A DNA stretch of 64,000 nucleotides, taken from Cupriavidus sp. IDO (GTDB lineage: Bacteria; Pseudomonadota; Gammaproteobacteria; Burkholderiales; Burkholderiaceae). Under the pieces are notes generated by a model. It was not told the origin of the DNA. It did not search any database and saw only the letters and a list, made by a program, of their open reading frames with translations. Below are positions 26,909 to 35,902 of this stretch, piece by piece (positions within the stretch are counted from its first letter, which is position 1; the number at the start of each line of letters is the position of its first letter). The stretch spans positions 124,001 to 188,000 of the forward strand of contig NZ_JWMA01000055.1 of NCBI RefSeq assembly GCF_000812465.1. Direction: 5' to 3'. A program made the position numbers and the translations under genes.

Positions 26909-27823
26909 TCATTGGCCAGCCCCTCCAGTGTTGGATAGGCCCCAGACATAGGCCGTCAGCATCCGGATGCGTTCGGGTGTCAGGATTTCTTCATGTGCCG
27001 GCATATGGTTGTTGTGGCCCTTCAGGATGGCCTCGACAATGCTGCCTTCCGAACTGCCGTACAGCCATACATTGTCCGACAGGTTCGGAGCGCCGAGCGC
27101 CTGGTTGCCCTTGCCCGTCGAGCCGTGGCACGCCGCGCAGGTCGACTTGAACGTGCTTTCGCCTCGCGACGCCCGGATCGGATCCGACGACAGGCCCGAC
27201 AGCGAACGCACGTACTGGGCGACGTCACCGGCAAGCTTGCCGTCGATGGTCGACGCAAACGGCGGCATCACGCCATTGCGGCCCTTGGTGATGGTTTGCT
27301 GGATCGTCTCCGGCTCGCCGCCATAGAGCCAGTCATGGTCGGTCAGGTTCGGAAAGCCGCGGCTGCCGCGCGCATCGGAACCATGACATTGCGCGCAGTA
27401 GTTCAGGAACAGGCGCTGGCCGATTTCCCGAGCCTGCGGATCTGCCGCCACCTGCTTGACGTCCATCTTCAGGTACTTGGCATAGATCTCGTTCTGCATC
27501 TTCTCCTGGGCTTCACGGTGTGCGGCGAGCTCACCCTGCGTCGAGAACTTCAGCACGCCGGCGTACGAGCCGAGGCCCGGATACAGCACCAGGTAGACCA
27601 GGCCAAAGATGCAGGCCAGCAGGAACATCCACATCCACCAGCGCGGCAGCGGATTGTTCAGCTCGCGCAGGTCCCCGTCCCAGACATGGCCGGTGTCCTC
27701 GCTCGCGCCGGCAACCTTGGTGACCTTGCGTTGCGAAAAAAGCAGCCACACGCACCAGACGATGCCGACGAGCGCGATGGCGGCGATGTAGTAACTCCAG
27801 TAATCGGAAAAGAAATCGCTCAT
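26909..27823 (-). CDS. ccoP: cbb3-type cytochrome c oxidase diheme subunit III
   Basis: A 304-aa membrane-anchored diheme cytochrome c that passes electrons to the catalytic subunit. Two N-terminal hydrophobic helices (about 11-30 and 62-81) flank the conserved HVWDGDLRELNNPLPRWW motif of CcoP. Two class-I cytochrome c domains follow, with heme sites CAQCH (about 145) and CAACH (about 233). Each has a distal Met in the GVMPPFAS and NNHMPAHEE segments. It starts just downstream of ccoQ (ATG at 27823, ccoQ stop at 27826-27828). Confidence 0.97.
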   Translation of the reverse strand: MSDFFSDYWSYYIAAIALVGIVWCVWLLFSQRKVTKVAGASEDTGHVWDGDLRELNNPLPRWWMWMFLLACIFGLVYLVLYPGLGSYAGVLKFSTQGELAAHREAQEKMQNEIYAKYLKMDVKQVAADPQAREIGQRLFLNYCAQCHGSDARGSRGFPNLTDHDWLYGGEPETIQQTITKGRNGVMPPFASTIDGKLAGDVAQYVRSLSGLSSDPIRASRGESTFKSTCAACHGSTGKGNQALGAPNLSDNVWLYGSSEGSIVEAILKGHNNHMPAHEEILTPERIRMLTAYVWGLSNTGGAGQ

Positions 27824-27825
27824 GA

Positions 27826-27990
27826 CTAGGTGTTCCGGCTCGATGTTGTGGTGGGCTCGTCAGGCAGTGCGAACGGCAGCATGGCGGACTCCCGGTTGGC
27901 AGGTTGCCGGCCGGCCGACCACGCCCACCAGCAGATGCCCAGGAATACGACCATCGAAACGACCGTGGCGAAGGCAGTGAACATGACCAT
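27826..27990 (-). CDS. ccoQ: cbb3-type oxidase subunit CcoQ
   Basis: A 54-aa single-helix protein that stabilises the cbb3 complex. It reads MVMFTAFATVVSMVVFLGIC at the start (helix about 3-24), then WWAWSAGRQ, the polar motif expected after the helix, and a short acidic tail. The ribosome-binding site AAGGAG overlaps the ccoO stop codon, and the start is 3 nt after that stop. The stop is 2 nt before ccoP. Position, size and sequence all fit CcoQ. An internal ATG at 27984 would remove two residues. Confidence 0.9.
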   Translation of the reverse strand: MVMFTAFATVVSMVVFLGICWWAWSAGRQPANRESAMLPFALPDEPTTTSSRNT

Positions 27991-27993
27991 GAC

Positions 27994-28662
27994 TTACTCC
28001 TTGGCCGGCGCCGGCGCGGCGGCGGCCGCGTCCACGCGCACATTTCGGCGGTTGGTGCCCAGACCCTGCAGATACGCGACCAGCGCGTCTTCCTCGGTCT
28101 TGTCCTTCAGTTCAGCCGGTGCCTTGGCGATTTCCGCTTCGCTGTACGGCACGCCAAGGCGCACCAGCGCACGCATGCGCGCCTGGATGTCGTTGGTCGG
28201 CAGCACAGCCTTTTCGAGCCATGGGTAGGACGGCATCACCGATTCAGGCACCACATCGCGCGGATTGCGCAGGTGGATGCGCTGCCAGTCATCCGAGTAA
28301 CGACCGCCAACGCGGGCCAGGTCCGGACCGGTACGCTTGGAACCCCACAGGAACGGGTGGTCGTACACCGACTCGCCTGCCGTCGAGAAGTGGCCATAGC
28401 GCTCGGTCTCGGCCTGCAGCGTGCGCACCTGCTGCGAGTGGCAGCCAACGCAGCCTTCGCGGATATAGATATCGCGACCCATCAGCCGGAGTGGCGAATA
28501 CGGCTTGATACCCGGATCCGGCTCGGTGGTGGAATGCTGGAAGAACAGCGGCACGATCTGAACCAGACCGGCAATGCTGACCACGAGAATCGTGCAGATG
28601 ATCAGCCAGCCGATGTTCTTCTCCAGCGTTTCGTGGGAAAAGAAGCTTTGCTTTTCGGACAT
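27994..28662 (-). CDS. ccoO: cbb3-type cytochrome c oxidase monoheme subunit II
   Basis: A 222-aa membrane monoheme cytochrome c. An N-terminal anchor helix (about 18-40) is followed by the CcoO-typical [18 protein letters not shown] motif, with the heme at Cys71, Cys74 and His75. The downstream [35 protein letters not shown] block is strongly conserved in FixO/CcoO, and the axial Met is in SVMPSYPWL. The start at 28662 (MSEKQSFF) matches the family; the open frame extends upstream into ccoN. It begins 19 nt after the ccoN stop. Confidence 0.97.
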   Translation of the reverse strand: MSEKQSFFSHETLEKNIGWLIICTILVVSIAGLVQIVPLFFQHSTTEPDPGIKPYSPLRLMGRDIYIREGCVGCHSQQVRTLQAETERYGHFSTAGESVYDHPFLWGSKRTGPDLARVGGRYSDDWQRIHLRNPRDVVPESVMPSYPWLEKAVLPTNDIQARMRALVRLGVPYSEAEIAKAPAELKDKTEEDALVAYLQGLGTNRRNVRVDAAAAAPAPAKE

Positions 28663-28681
28663 CGTTTCTATCCTGGTTTGA

Positions 28682-30130
28682 TCAGTGGGCAGAGGCAGGG
28701 ACGCTGGCCGGAATCGGCGCATCCACGGCGGGCTTGCCGATGATGGTCTTGGCAACGTTGTAGGCCATCAGCAGCATGCCCGACAGGAAGCACAGGCCAC
28801 CAAGCAGACGGATCAGGTAGAACGGATACTTGGCCTTGACCGCCTCAACGAACGCGTAGGTCAGCGTGCCGTCCGGCTGCGTGGCACGCCACATCAGGCC
28901 TTCCATCACGCCGGCAATCCACATCGAGGCGATATAGAGCACCACGCCGATGGTGGCGATCCAGAAGTGCCACTCGATCAGCCGGATGCTGTACATCTGC
29001 TTCTCGCCGAACAGCCGCGGAATCAGGTAGTAGAGCGAACCGATGGAAATCATCGCCACCCAGCCCAGGGCGCCCGAGTGCACGTGGCCGATCGTCCAGT
29101 CGGTGTAGTGCGACAGCGCGTTGACGGTCTTGATGGACATCATCGAGCCCTCGAACGTGGCCATGCCGTAGAACGACAATGCCACCACAAGGAACTTCAG
29201 GATCGGGTCGGTGCGCAGTTTGTGCCAGGCACCCGACAGGGTCATGATGCCGTTGATCATGCCGCCCCAGGACGGCGCCAGCAGGATCAGCGAGAACACC
29301 ATGCCCAGTGACTGCGCCCAGTCAGGCAGCGCGGTGTACTGCAGGTGGTGGGGACCGGCCCACATGTAGGTGAAATTCAGCGCCCAGAAGTGGACGATCG
29401 ACAGGCGGTACGAGTAGATCGGACGCTCGGCCTGCTTGGGAATGAAGTAGTACATCATGCCCAGGAAGCTGGTGGTCAGGAAGAAGCCCACCGCGTTATG
29501 GCCGTACCACCACTGGATCATGGCATCCTGCACGCCGGCGTAGGCCGAGTAGGACTTCCACATCGACACCGGCATTTCGATATTGTTGACGATGTGCAGA
29601 ATGGCAATCGTCAGGATGTACGCGCCGAAGAACCAGTTGGCCACGTAGATATGTCGGGTCTTGCGCTTGACGATGGTGCCGAAGAACACGATCGCGTAGG
29701 CGACCCACACTGCCGTGATCAGCAGGTCGATCGGCCATTCAAGCTCGGCATATTCCTTCGAGCTGGTGATGCCCATCGGCAGCGTGATGGCAGCGGCGAC
29801 GATCACCAGTTGCCAGCCCCAGAACGTGAAGGCTGCGAGCGGCCCGCAGAACAGGCGAGTCTGGCAGGTGCGCTGAACCACGTAGTACGACGTTGCGAAC
29901 AGCGCGCTGCCGCCGAATGCGAAGATCACCGCATTGGTATGCAGCGGACGCAGGCGACCGAACGAGAGCCAAGGCGTGTTGAAGTTGAGTTCCGGCCAAA
30001 TCAGCTGTGCTGCCAGCAGCACGCCAACGGCCATACCGACGATCCCCCAGACTACAGTCATGACAGAGAACTGTCTTACGACGCTGTAATTGAAGGTGTC
30101 GACGCGTGAAGACGCGGCGGTGACATCCAT
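28682..30130 (-). CDS. ccoN: cbb3-type cytochrome c oxidase catalytic subunit I
   Basis: The 482-aa catalytic subunit that reduces O2 at the heme b3-CuB centre with high affinity and pumps protons. It has about 12 transmembrane helices. The [15 protein letters not shown] segment has the CuB His, [11 protein letters not shown] carries the paired CuB His residues, and [15 protein letters not shown] carries the low-spin and high-spin heme ligands near the C-terminal part. GKQ/heme-binding [20 protein letters not shown] near the start binds heme b. A perfect FNR/Anr box lies about 70 nt upstream. The gene heads the ccoNOQP-G operon. Confidence 0.98.
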   Translation of the reverse strand: MDVTAASSRVDTFNYSVVRQFSVMTVVWGIVGMAVGVLLAAQLIWPELNFNTPWLSFGRLRPLHTNAVIFAFGGSALFATSYYVVQRTCQTRLFCGPLAAFTFWGWQLVIVAAAITLPMGITSSKEYAELEWPIDLLITAVWVAYAIVFFGTIVKRKTRHIYVANWFFGAYILTIAILHIVNNIEMPVSMWKSYSAYAGVQDAMIQWWYGHNAVGFFLTTSFLGMMYYFIPKQAERPIYSYRLSIVHFWALNFTYMWAGPHHLQYTALPDWAQSLGMVFSLILLAPSWGGMINGIMTLSGAWHKLRTDPILKFLVVALSFYGMATFEGSMMSIKTVNALSHYTDWTIGHVHSGALGWVAMISIGSLYYLIPRLFGEKQMYSIRLIEWHFWIATIGVVLYIASMWIAGVMEGLMWRATQPDGTLTYAFVEAVKAKYPFYLIRLLGGLCFLSGMLLMAYNVAKTIIGKPAVDAPIPASVPASAH

Positions 30131-30173
30131 TCAGACCCCCAAACAAAAAAGATAAACCGATTGACGATGTGAC

Positions 30174-30179
30174 TTTAGA
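30174..30179 (-). promoter_or_regulatory. -10 box of the ccoN promoter
   Basis: TCTAAA on the minus strand, about 30 nt downstream of the centre of the FNR box at 30200-30213. This spacing predicts a start near 30167 and an activator centred near -40, the class II FNR arrangement. Confidence 0.55.
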
Positions 30180-30199
30180 AAAACCAGCCGCTTACCGCG

Positions 30200-30213
30200 T
30201 TGATCTTTATCAA
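30200..30213. promoter_or_regulatory. FNR/Anr box upstream of ccoN
   Basis: TTGATCTTTATCAA matches the FNR consensus TTGAT-N4-ATCAA at all ten fixed positions. Its centre is about 76 nt before the ccoN ATG. Together with the fnr gene in the window it predicts low-oxygen induction of the oxidase. Confidence 0.9.
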
Positions 30214-30298
30214 GTCGCCAGATAAGGCCGTGAACCACCGTGCGATATGCAAGTCCGACATGGTTTTTGCCGCGCTTTTTCCGTGTTCCGGCGTCCTT

Positions 30299-30445
30299 TC
30301 ACGGCTTGTCGTTGTCGAGCAGAATGGCTTCCCCAGGCCGGTCGAGGTCGTCGTACTGGCCGGCATGCAACGCCCACCAGAGCGCGCCAGCGATCACTAC
30401 GACCAGCACCAGGCTCATCGGCACCAGCAGGTAAAGCGTCTCCAT
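30299..30445 (-). CDS. ccoS: cbb3 oxidase maturation protein CcoS
   Basis: A 48-aa single-pass membrane protein needed to load heme b and CuB into CcoN. The N-terminus METLYLLVPMSLVLVVVIAG and following helix, then the WWALHAGQYDDLDRPGEAIL segment with the acidic GQYDDLD-GE motif, are the CcoS signature. GGGAGG lies 7 nt before its ATG. The start is 2 nt after the ccoI stop, so translation is coupled to ccoI. Its own stop lies 85 nt before the FNR box of ccoN. Confidence 0.95.
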   Translation of the reverse strand: METLYLLVPMSLVLVVVIAGALWWALHAGQYDDLDRPGEAILLDNDKP

Positions 30446-30447
30446 TG

Positions 30448-33027
30448 CTACCCTCCCTTGCGGCCGGCGCGCAGCAGGCCCCAGGCATTCGCGACCACCA
30501 GCAGCGACGACACCGACATGCCGATGCCTGCCATCCAGGCCGTGACATATCCGGTTGCCGCCAGCGGTATGGCAACCACGTTATAGAAAAAGGCCCAGCC
30601 GAGGTTCTGGCGCACTACGCGCCGGGTCTTTCGCGAGACGGCCAGCGCGCTCGCAATCTCGGACACGCCGCCATGGGTGAGAACTGCATCGGCCCCGGCC
30701 TGGGCAAGCGGTGCGCCGCTGCCGATGGCAATCGAGACCTGCGCCTGCGCCAGCACCGGCGCATCGTTGATGCCATCCCCGACAGCCAGCACAATCGCTC
30801 CGTCGCGCTGGAGGGCGGCCACGTAGTCGCGCTTGCCCTCGGGGGTGATCTCACCGTGCGCACGGTCGATACCAAAGTGAGACGCCCACCATTGCACTGC
30901 GCTGGCGTTGTCGCCCGAGACAAGATGGCAACGCACGCCCAGGGCACGCAACTGGGATAGCAAGCTCGCGGTCTGCTCGCGCTCGACGTCGGCCAGCACA
31001 AACATGGCAAGCAATCCGGTCGGACTGCCCAGCCAGACCTGCGTGGCGCCGGGGTGGCCCTCTGCATTGCGCATCGAGGCAATCGTCGCCAAAGCCTGAC
31101 CGCTTTCGTCAATCGCCGCCACAAAATCGCCGCGCCCCAGACGCAGCAACCGGCCGTCCACGCTGGCCTCCAGACCCTGCCCGGGTAAATTCCGGAGGCC
31201 GGTCACCTGATACGTCGCTGCGTCAGCACACTGCCCCGCCGCGGCAATAAGCGCCCGCGCAATCGGGTGCTCACCACCGCGCTCCATGGCTGCCGCGAGG
31301 GAGAAACACGCACCCACGCCTGCCTCGCCGAATGTCTTCCGTGCGGTAACGGCGAACCGCCCTTCTGTCAGCGTGCCGGTCTTGTCGAGCACAACATCCG
31401 TTACGCGAGCAAGCGTTTCCAGCGCATGGGAGCGCGTGAGCAGCACGCCGCGGCGCGAGAGCGCCGCCCCTGCCGCCGCCAGGGCCGCGGGCGTGGCGAG
31501 CGAAAGCGCGCATGGGCAACTCACCACCAGCACAGCCACCGTTACCATCAACGCGCGTGAGGAGTCGATCCAGAGCCACCAGACCACGCCGGTCACAGCC
31601 GCGAGCGCCAGCAGCGTCGCCACGAACCAGCCAGCGACCCGGTCGGCGAGCGTAGCGAGGCGCGGCTTCTCGGCCAGCGCCCGGTCGAGCACGGCGACGA
31701 TTTCGGCCAGCCTCGTGCCGGCGCCGACGCGCGTCACGCTCATCTCGAGCGGACTGGCGGTATTGAAGCAGCCAGCCAGCACGGATTCACCTGCGCTCCG
31801 GTGGACGGGCCGGCTCTCACCGGTCAGCATGGATTCGTCCAGCTCGCTCGCACCGGTGAAGATAGTGCCGTCGGCGGGAACAATTTCCCCGGCCTTAACG
31901 CGAATCAGGTCGCCGGTCTGCAGGCGTGTCACCGGTACGCGCTCACCCACTGCGCCCGTGCTCGCGAGGCGTTCGCACGTGGCCGGAAGCTGGCGCGCCA
32001 GCATCTCGGCGCCGCTGCGCGAGGCCTGGCGCACGCGCAACTCCAGGAAACGGGCCAGCAGCAGGAAGGCGACGAACATCGTCACCGAATCGAAATAGAC
32101 TTCCCCCACCCCGCGCACGGTCGCCAGCGCACTGGCCACGAATCCGGCACCGATGCCAATGGCCACCGGGACGTCCATGCCCATATGGCGCTGGCGAAGG
32201 CTGCGCCAGGCGCCCGAGAAGATCGGCGAAGCGGAATAGAAAACGACTGGCAGCGTCAGGACGAAACTGGCCCAGCGCATGAGCTGCAACTGTCCGGGAT
32301 CGATGGAGGCTTCATGGGTGTAGATCGGCCACGCATACATCATCACCTGCATCATGCCGAGCATGGCGACCGCCATGCGCATCAGCAGGCTACGCCGCGC
32401 GCGGCGGTCCTGCTGGTCCGAGCGCGATACCTCGAACGGCCAGGCCACGTAGCCGATACCCGCGAGCGCCGCCAGCAGGCCGGACACGCTCTGCTCGTCC
32501 TCGCGCCACCGCACCACCACGCGACGTGTCGCCACGTTTGCAACCACGGATTCCACGCCGTGCTGGCGGCTGAGATGCTGCTCGATCAGCCACGCGCAGG
32601 CTGCACAGCGGATGTTCTCCGGCGCCAGCGTGATCTCCGCGCGGCTCCCGTCCAGCAGGCGCACGAACTGGCTGCGCAGTTCCGGCGAGTCATATGCGGC
32701 CCAGATCGGCTCAGCCTCTCGCCGCGCATCGTCGTCGATGGGTCGGGCAAAACGTGCCTGGTCGCCGTATAGGTGGGCAAATCCGGCCGCATGAAGGGTC
32801 TGGGCAAGTGTCTGGCAGCCGCCACAGCAGAAGGCGTGGCGCGTGCCGTTGATGTCGGCCCAGAGCGGCTCGGCTTCCGATACCGGCCGACCACAATGGA
32901 AGCACTCCGCCGTTGCGGCGGTGCGCGCCGGGGCCGGCCTGGCATGGCCGACGGCATCGCCGCCAATGGCCGTGGAATGGCCGGCGGCCAGGAGGCTGGC
33001 GGAGGGACTGGCGGGAGGGGACGACAT
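30448..33027 (-). CDS. ccoI: Copper P-type ATPase for cbb3 oxidase assembly (CcoI/FixI)
   Basis: An 859-aa P1B-type ATPase that exports Cu(I) for insertion into the oxidase. An N-terminal zinc/copper cluster has Cys42-x2-Cys45 and Cys67, Cys68, Cys71 (FCCGGC). A heavy-metal-associated domain with CAACAW follows. Eight transmembrane helices include VVSCPCALSLATPAAL with the CPC metal site. The phosphorylation site DKTGTLTEG, the HP motif (EHPIAR) and the hinge VGDGINDAPVLAQAQV complete the pump. It is slower-type FixI rather than efflux CopA, judging by context and the extra N-terminal cysteine cluster. A perfect FNR box lies 52-65 nt upstream of its start. Confidence 0.96.
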   Translation of the reverse strand: MSSPPASPSASLLAAGHSTAIGGDAVGHARPAPARTAATAECFHCGRPVSEAEPLWADINGTRHAFCCGGCQTLAQTLHAAGFAHLYGDQARFARPIDDDARREAEPIWAAYDSPELRSQFVRLLDGSRAEITLAPENIRCAACAWLIEQHLSRQHGVESVVANVATRRVVVRWREDEQSVSGLLAALAGIGYVAWPFEVSRSDQQDRRARRSLLMRMAVAMLGMMQVMMYAWPIYTHEASIDPGQLQLMRWASFVLTLPVVFYSASPIFSGAWRSLRQRHMGMDVPVAIGIGAGFVASALATVRGVGEVYFDSVTMFVAFLLLARFLELRVRQASRSGAEMLARQLPATCERLASTGAVGERVPVTRLQTGDLIRVKAGEIVPADGTIFTGASELDESMLTGESRPVHRSAGESVLAGCFNTASPLEMSVTRVGAGTRLAEIVAVLDRALAEKPRLATLADRVAGWFVATLLALAAVTGVVWWLWIDSSRALMVTVAVLVVSCPCALSLATPAALAAAGAALSRRGVLLTRSHALETLARVTDVVLDKTGTLTEGRFAVTARKTFGEAGVGACFSLAAAMERGGEHPIARALIAAAGQCADAATYQVTGLRNLPGQGLEASVDGRLLRLGRGDFVAAIDESGQALATIASMRNAEGHPGATQVWLGSPTGLLAMFVLADVEREQTASLLSQLRALGVRCHLVSGDNASAVQWWASHFGIDRAHGEITPEGKRDYVAALQRDGAIVLAVGDGINDAPVLAQAQVSIAIGSGAPLAQAGADAVLTHGGVSEIASALAVSRKTRRVVRQNLGWAFFYNVVAIPLAATGYVTAWMAGIGMSVSSLLVVANAWGLLRAGRKGG

Positions 33028-33054
33028 GGAGACCTTTTATTACCCATTGCAGGG

Positions 33055-33060
33055 TATATG
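33055..33060 (-). promoter_or_regulatory. -10 box of the ccoI promoter
   Basis: CATATA on the minus strand, about 28 nt downstream of the centre of the FNR box at 33079-33092. This places the start near 33046 in a class II FNR geometry. Confidence 0.45.
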
Positions 33061-33078
33061 GCGGTCTCGCAAACGGCC

Positions 33079-33092
33079 TTGATCTAGATCAA
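33079..33092. promoter_or_regulatory. FNR/Anr box upstream of ccoI
   Basis: TTGATCTAGATCAA is a fully symmetric FNR consensus site. Its centre is about 58 nt before the ccoI ATG. It gives ccoI-ccoS its own oxygen-regulated promoter, separate from ccoN. Confidence 0.9.
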
Positions 33093-33140
33093 TGCGGCCA
33101 GAGCGTCGTCAGCATCCGGCCAATACTGGGAGCCGATGGA

Positions 33141-34238
33141 TCAGGTCAGCGTCGTATCCATGGTGCGTCGCTCGGCCTCAAGGTACTCGCGCGACTGCAT
33201 TTCGATGATCCGGGACACCGTGCGATGAAACTCGTTGGCCATCTGCCCTTCCGTGTATAGCTCATCGGCGGGCACTTCGGCCGACATCAGCAGCTTGACC
33301 TTGTGGTCGTAGAACACGTCGATCAGCCACGTGAAGCGGCGCGCTTCGGATGACATTCGGGGCGTCATGCGCGGCACGTCCGACAGGATCACGGTGTGGA
33401 ACTGGGACGCCAGCTCCAGGTAGTCGTTCTGCGAGCGCGGGCCGCCACAGAGCGTGCCGAAATCGAACCAGACCACGCCATTCGCCTTGCGCAGCGCGCG
33501 CAGCTCACGATGCTCGATATGGAGGATCGGCGACTCGTCGGCGACACCGGCAATGGAGGTAAAGGCATCGCGCAACGCGGAATTGGCCTTCGCATTGAGC
33601 GGCGTGTGGTAGGCCTGCACCTGCTCGAGCGAGCGCTTGCGGTAGTCGATGCCGGCATCGACATTGAGAACGTCAAGCTTCTCCTGCAGGAGCGCGATCG
33701 CGGGCAGCACCCGGTCGCGATGCAGGCCGTCGGGATACAGCAGATCCGGACGGTAGTTGGACGTCATCACGAACTGCACGCCATTTTCGAACAACTGTTG
33801 CAGCAGCCGGTGCAGGATCATTGCGTCGGCTACGTCGTTGACGTGGAATTCGTCAAAGCAGATCAGGCGGAAGCGCCGGGCGATCCGCTTGGCCAGCTCG
33901 TCGAGCGGATCCGGCCGCCCACGCAGCTCTTCCAGCTGGCGGTGGACTTCCCGCATGAACTCGTGGAAATGCAGCCGCGTCTTGCGCACGACCGGCACGC
34001 AGGCGTAGAAGCTGTCCATCAGGAAGGACTTGCCCCGCCCCACGCCGCCCCACAGGTACACGCCCCTGGGCACGTCCGGGTGGACCAGCAGTTTCTTCAG
34101 GGTACTGTTGCGGCGGCTCTTGTAGGCGACCCACTCGTCGTAGCATTGCTGCAGCCTCGCCACGGCGCGCAACTGCGCCTCGTCGGACTGGTAGCCGCGC
34201 TCTTTCAGTTCCTTCTCGTAGTACTCGCTGACGTTCAT
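33141..34238 (-). CDS. zapE: Cell division ATPase ZapE (AFG1-like)
   Basis: A 365-aa AAA-type ATPase related to mitochondrial AFG1/LACE1. In E. coli ZapE acts on the Z-ring under low oxygen or high temperature. The N-terminus VSEYYEKELKERGYQSDEAQ, Walker A GGVGRGKS (64-71), Walker B LICFDEFHVND and arginine-finger segment VMTSNYRPDLLYPDGLHRD are all present. It lies downstream of lpdA behind a strong terminator, with a 146-nt gap holding a CCATGCC/GGCATGG hairpin (34291-34317). No strong ribosome-binding site is seen. The linkage to the sucAB-lpd genes is common in betaproteobacteria. Confidence 0.94.
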   Translation of the reverse strand: MNVSEYYEKELKERGYQSDEAQLRAVARLQQCYDEWVAYKSRRNSTLKKLLVHPDVPRGVYLWGGVGRGKSFLMDSFYACVPVVRKTRLHFHEFMREVHRQLEELRGRPDPLDELAKRIARRFRLICFDEFHVNDVADAMILHRLLQQLFENGVQFVMTSNYRPDLLYPDGLHRDRVLPAIALLQEKLDVLNVDAGIDYRKRSLEQVQAYHTPLNAKANSALRDAFTSIAGVADESPILHIEHRELRALRKANGVVWFDFGTLCGGPRSQNDYLELASQFHTVILSDVPRMTPRMSSEARRFTWLIDVFYDHKVKLLMSAEVPADELYTEGQMANEFHRTVSRIIEMQSREYLEAERRTMDTTLT

Positions 34239-34327
34239 GCTGGCTGGTTCGTTCTGGACTGCGCGCGGATAGCTGCTGCCTCATCCGCGGCCATGCCCGG
34301 AAGACGTCCCGGCATGGGCTGCAAGTG

Positions 34328-34357
34328 AAAACGGCGCGCCGCTGATGCGGCGCGCCG
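34328..34357 (-). terminator. Intrinsic terminator of the sucAB-lpdA operon
   Basis: On the minus strand CGGCGCGCCGC and GCGGCGCGCCG form an 11-bp stem followed by TTTTCAC. It begins 28 nt past the lpdA stop. Confidence 0.75.
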
Positions 34358-34384
34358 GTACTCAGGCAATGAAAGGCTGCCGCC

Positions 34385-35809
34385 TTACATATTGAGCTGT
34401 CGCTTGTCGACAGCCAGCGCGGCTTCGCGCATGACTTCCGACATCGACGGGTGCGGATGGCAGACACGGCCGATATCTTCGCTGGCGGCCTTGAACTCCA
34501 TGGCCACCACGGCTTCCGCAATCAGGTCCGACGCATTCGCGGCCACGATGTGCACGCCCAGGATCTCGTCGGTCTTGGCATCGGCCAGCATCTTGACGAA
34601 ACCTTCCGGATGACCCATGCCCAGCGCACGGCCGTTGGCCATGAACGGGAACTGGCCGGCCTTGAACTCGCGGCCTTCGGCCTTGAGCTGGGCTTCGGTC
34701 TTGCCTACCCATGCGATTTCCGGGAAAGTGTAGATCACCCACGGAATGCAGTTGTAGTCGATGTGCGGCTTCTGGCCGGCGATACGCTCGGCCACGGCCA
34801 CGCCTTCGTCCTCGGCCTTGTGCGCCAGCATCGGGCCGCGCACCACGTCGCCGATGGCCCACAGGCCCGGCACCTTGGTGGCGCAGTGGTCGTCCACCTC
34901 GATGAAACCACGCTGGTCCGCCGCCAGGCCGACAGCATCCAGGCCCAGGTTATCGGTGTTCGGCACGCGGCCGACCGACACGATCAGGCGATCGACTTCC
35001 AGGGTCTGCGCAGCACCATCCTTGTCGGTGTAGCTGACGGTGACACCGTTCTTGCCGGTCTTCACTTCATTGACCGTCACGCCCAGGCTGAACTTCAGGC
35101 CTTGCTTGGTCAGCTGCTTCTGGGCTTCCTTGGCTACGCCTTCGTCGGCGGCGCCCAGGAAAGCGGGCAGCGCTTCCAGCACGGTCACGTCGGACCCCAG
35201 GCGGCGCCACACCGAGCCCAGTTCGAGGCCGATCACGCCGGCTCCGATCACGCCCAGCTTCTTAGGCACGGTCGGGAACTTGAGCGCGCCTTCGTTATCG
35301 CTGACCAGGTCATTGTCGACCTTGACGCCGGGCAGGTGACGAGCCTTCGAGCCGGTGGCGATGATGACCTGCTTGGCGGTCACGACTTCACCGGCGATCT
35401 CGACCTGGAAACCGTCGGCGGTCTTGCCGACGAACTTGCCGTAGCCCTTGAGCAGCGTCACCTTGTTCTTGCGGAACAGGAACTCGATGCCCTTGGTCAT
35501 CTTGCCGACGATCTCGTCCTTGCGCTTGAGCATCTTGGACACGTCGACCTTGACGTCGCCCACGGTGATGCCGTGGTCTCCGAGGTGGTGCTGGACGTTC
35601 TCGAACTCTTCCGAGGAAGCCAGCAGCGCCTTGGAGGGAATGCAGCCCACGTTCAGGCAGGTGCCGCCCAGGCGCGGTTCGCTCTTGGGATCGTCGTAGG
35701 GGTTGCCTTCGCAGCAGGCCACGTTCAGGCCCAGCTGGCCCGCACGGATAGCGGCGATATAGCCGCCGGGGCCGGCGCCGATCACCAGCACGTCGAATTG
35801 TTTGCTCAT
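34385..35809 (-). CDS. lpdA: Dihydrolipoamide dehydrogenase (E3) of 2-oxoglutarate dehydrogenase
   Basis: A 474-aa FAD flavoprotein that reoxidises dihydrolipoyl groups with NAD+. The FAD site [13 protein letters not shown] is at residues 9-21. The redox disulfide [13 protein letters not shown] has Cys51 and Cys56. The NAD site [16 protein letters not shown] and the C-terminal catalytic CHPHPSMSE motif (His-Glu pair) follow. There is no N-terminal lipoyl domain, unlike some PDH-linked E3 enzymes. Position after sucB assigns it to the 2-oxoglutarate complex. The gap to sucB holds GC-rich hairpins (35826-35848 and about 35868-35889). Confidence 0.97.
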   Translation of the reverse strand: MSKQFDVLVIGAGPGGYIAAIRAGQLGLNVACCEGNPYDDPKSEPRLGGTCLNVGCIPSKALLASSEEFENVQHHLGDHGITVGDVKVDVSKMLKRKDEIVGKMTKGIEFLFRKNKVTLLKGYGKFVGKTADGFQVEIAGEVVTAKQVIIATGSKARHLPGVKVDNDLVSDNEGALKFPTVPKKLGVIGAGVIGLELGSVWRRLGSDVTVLEALPAFLGAADEGVAKEAQKQLTKQGLKFSLGVTVNEVKTGKNGVTVSYTDKDGAAQTLEVDRLIVSVGRVPNTDNLGLDAVGLAADQRGFIEVDDHCATKVPGLWAIGDVVRGPMLAHKAEDEGVAVAERIAGQKPHIDYNCIPWVIYTFPEIAWVGKTEAQLKAEGREFKAGQFPFMANGRALGMGHPEGFVKMLADAKTDEILGVHIVAANASDLIAEAVVAMEFKAASEDIGRVCHPHPSMSEVMREAALAVDKRQLNM

Positions 35810-35825
35810 GGAAATTCCTTATTGG

Positions 35826-35848
35826 GCGCCGGCAGCATGTGCCGGCGC
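35826..35848. repeat. Intercistronic hairpin between sucB and lpdA
   Basis: GCGCCGGCA pairs with TGCCGGCGC (9 bp, 5-nt loop). A second GC-rich hairpin follows at about 35868-35889. Neither has a T-run on the minus strand, which suggests mRNA processing or stability rather than termination. Confidence 0.6.
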
Positions 35849-35902
35849 GCCGTCAACACCGGGAACGCGCCCCGCGCGGCTCGCGCGCGGGGGGATCGGT
35901 TC

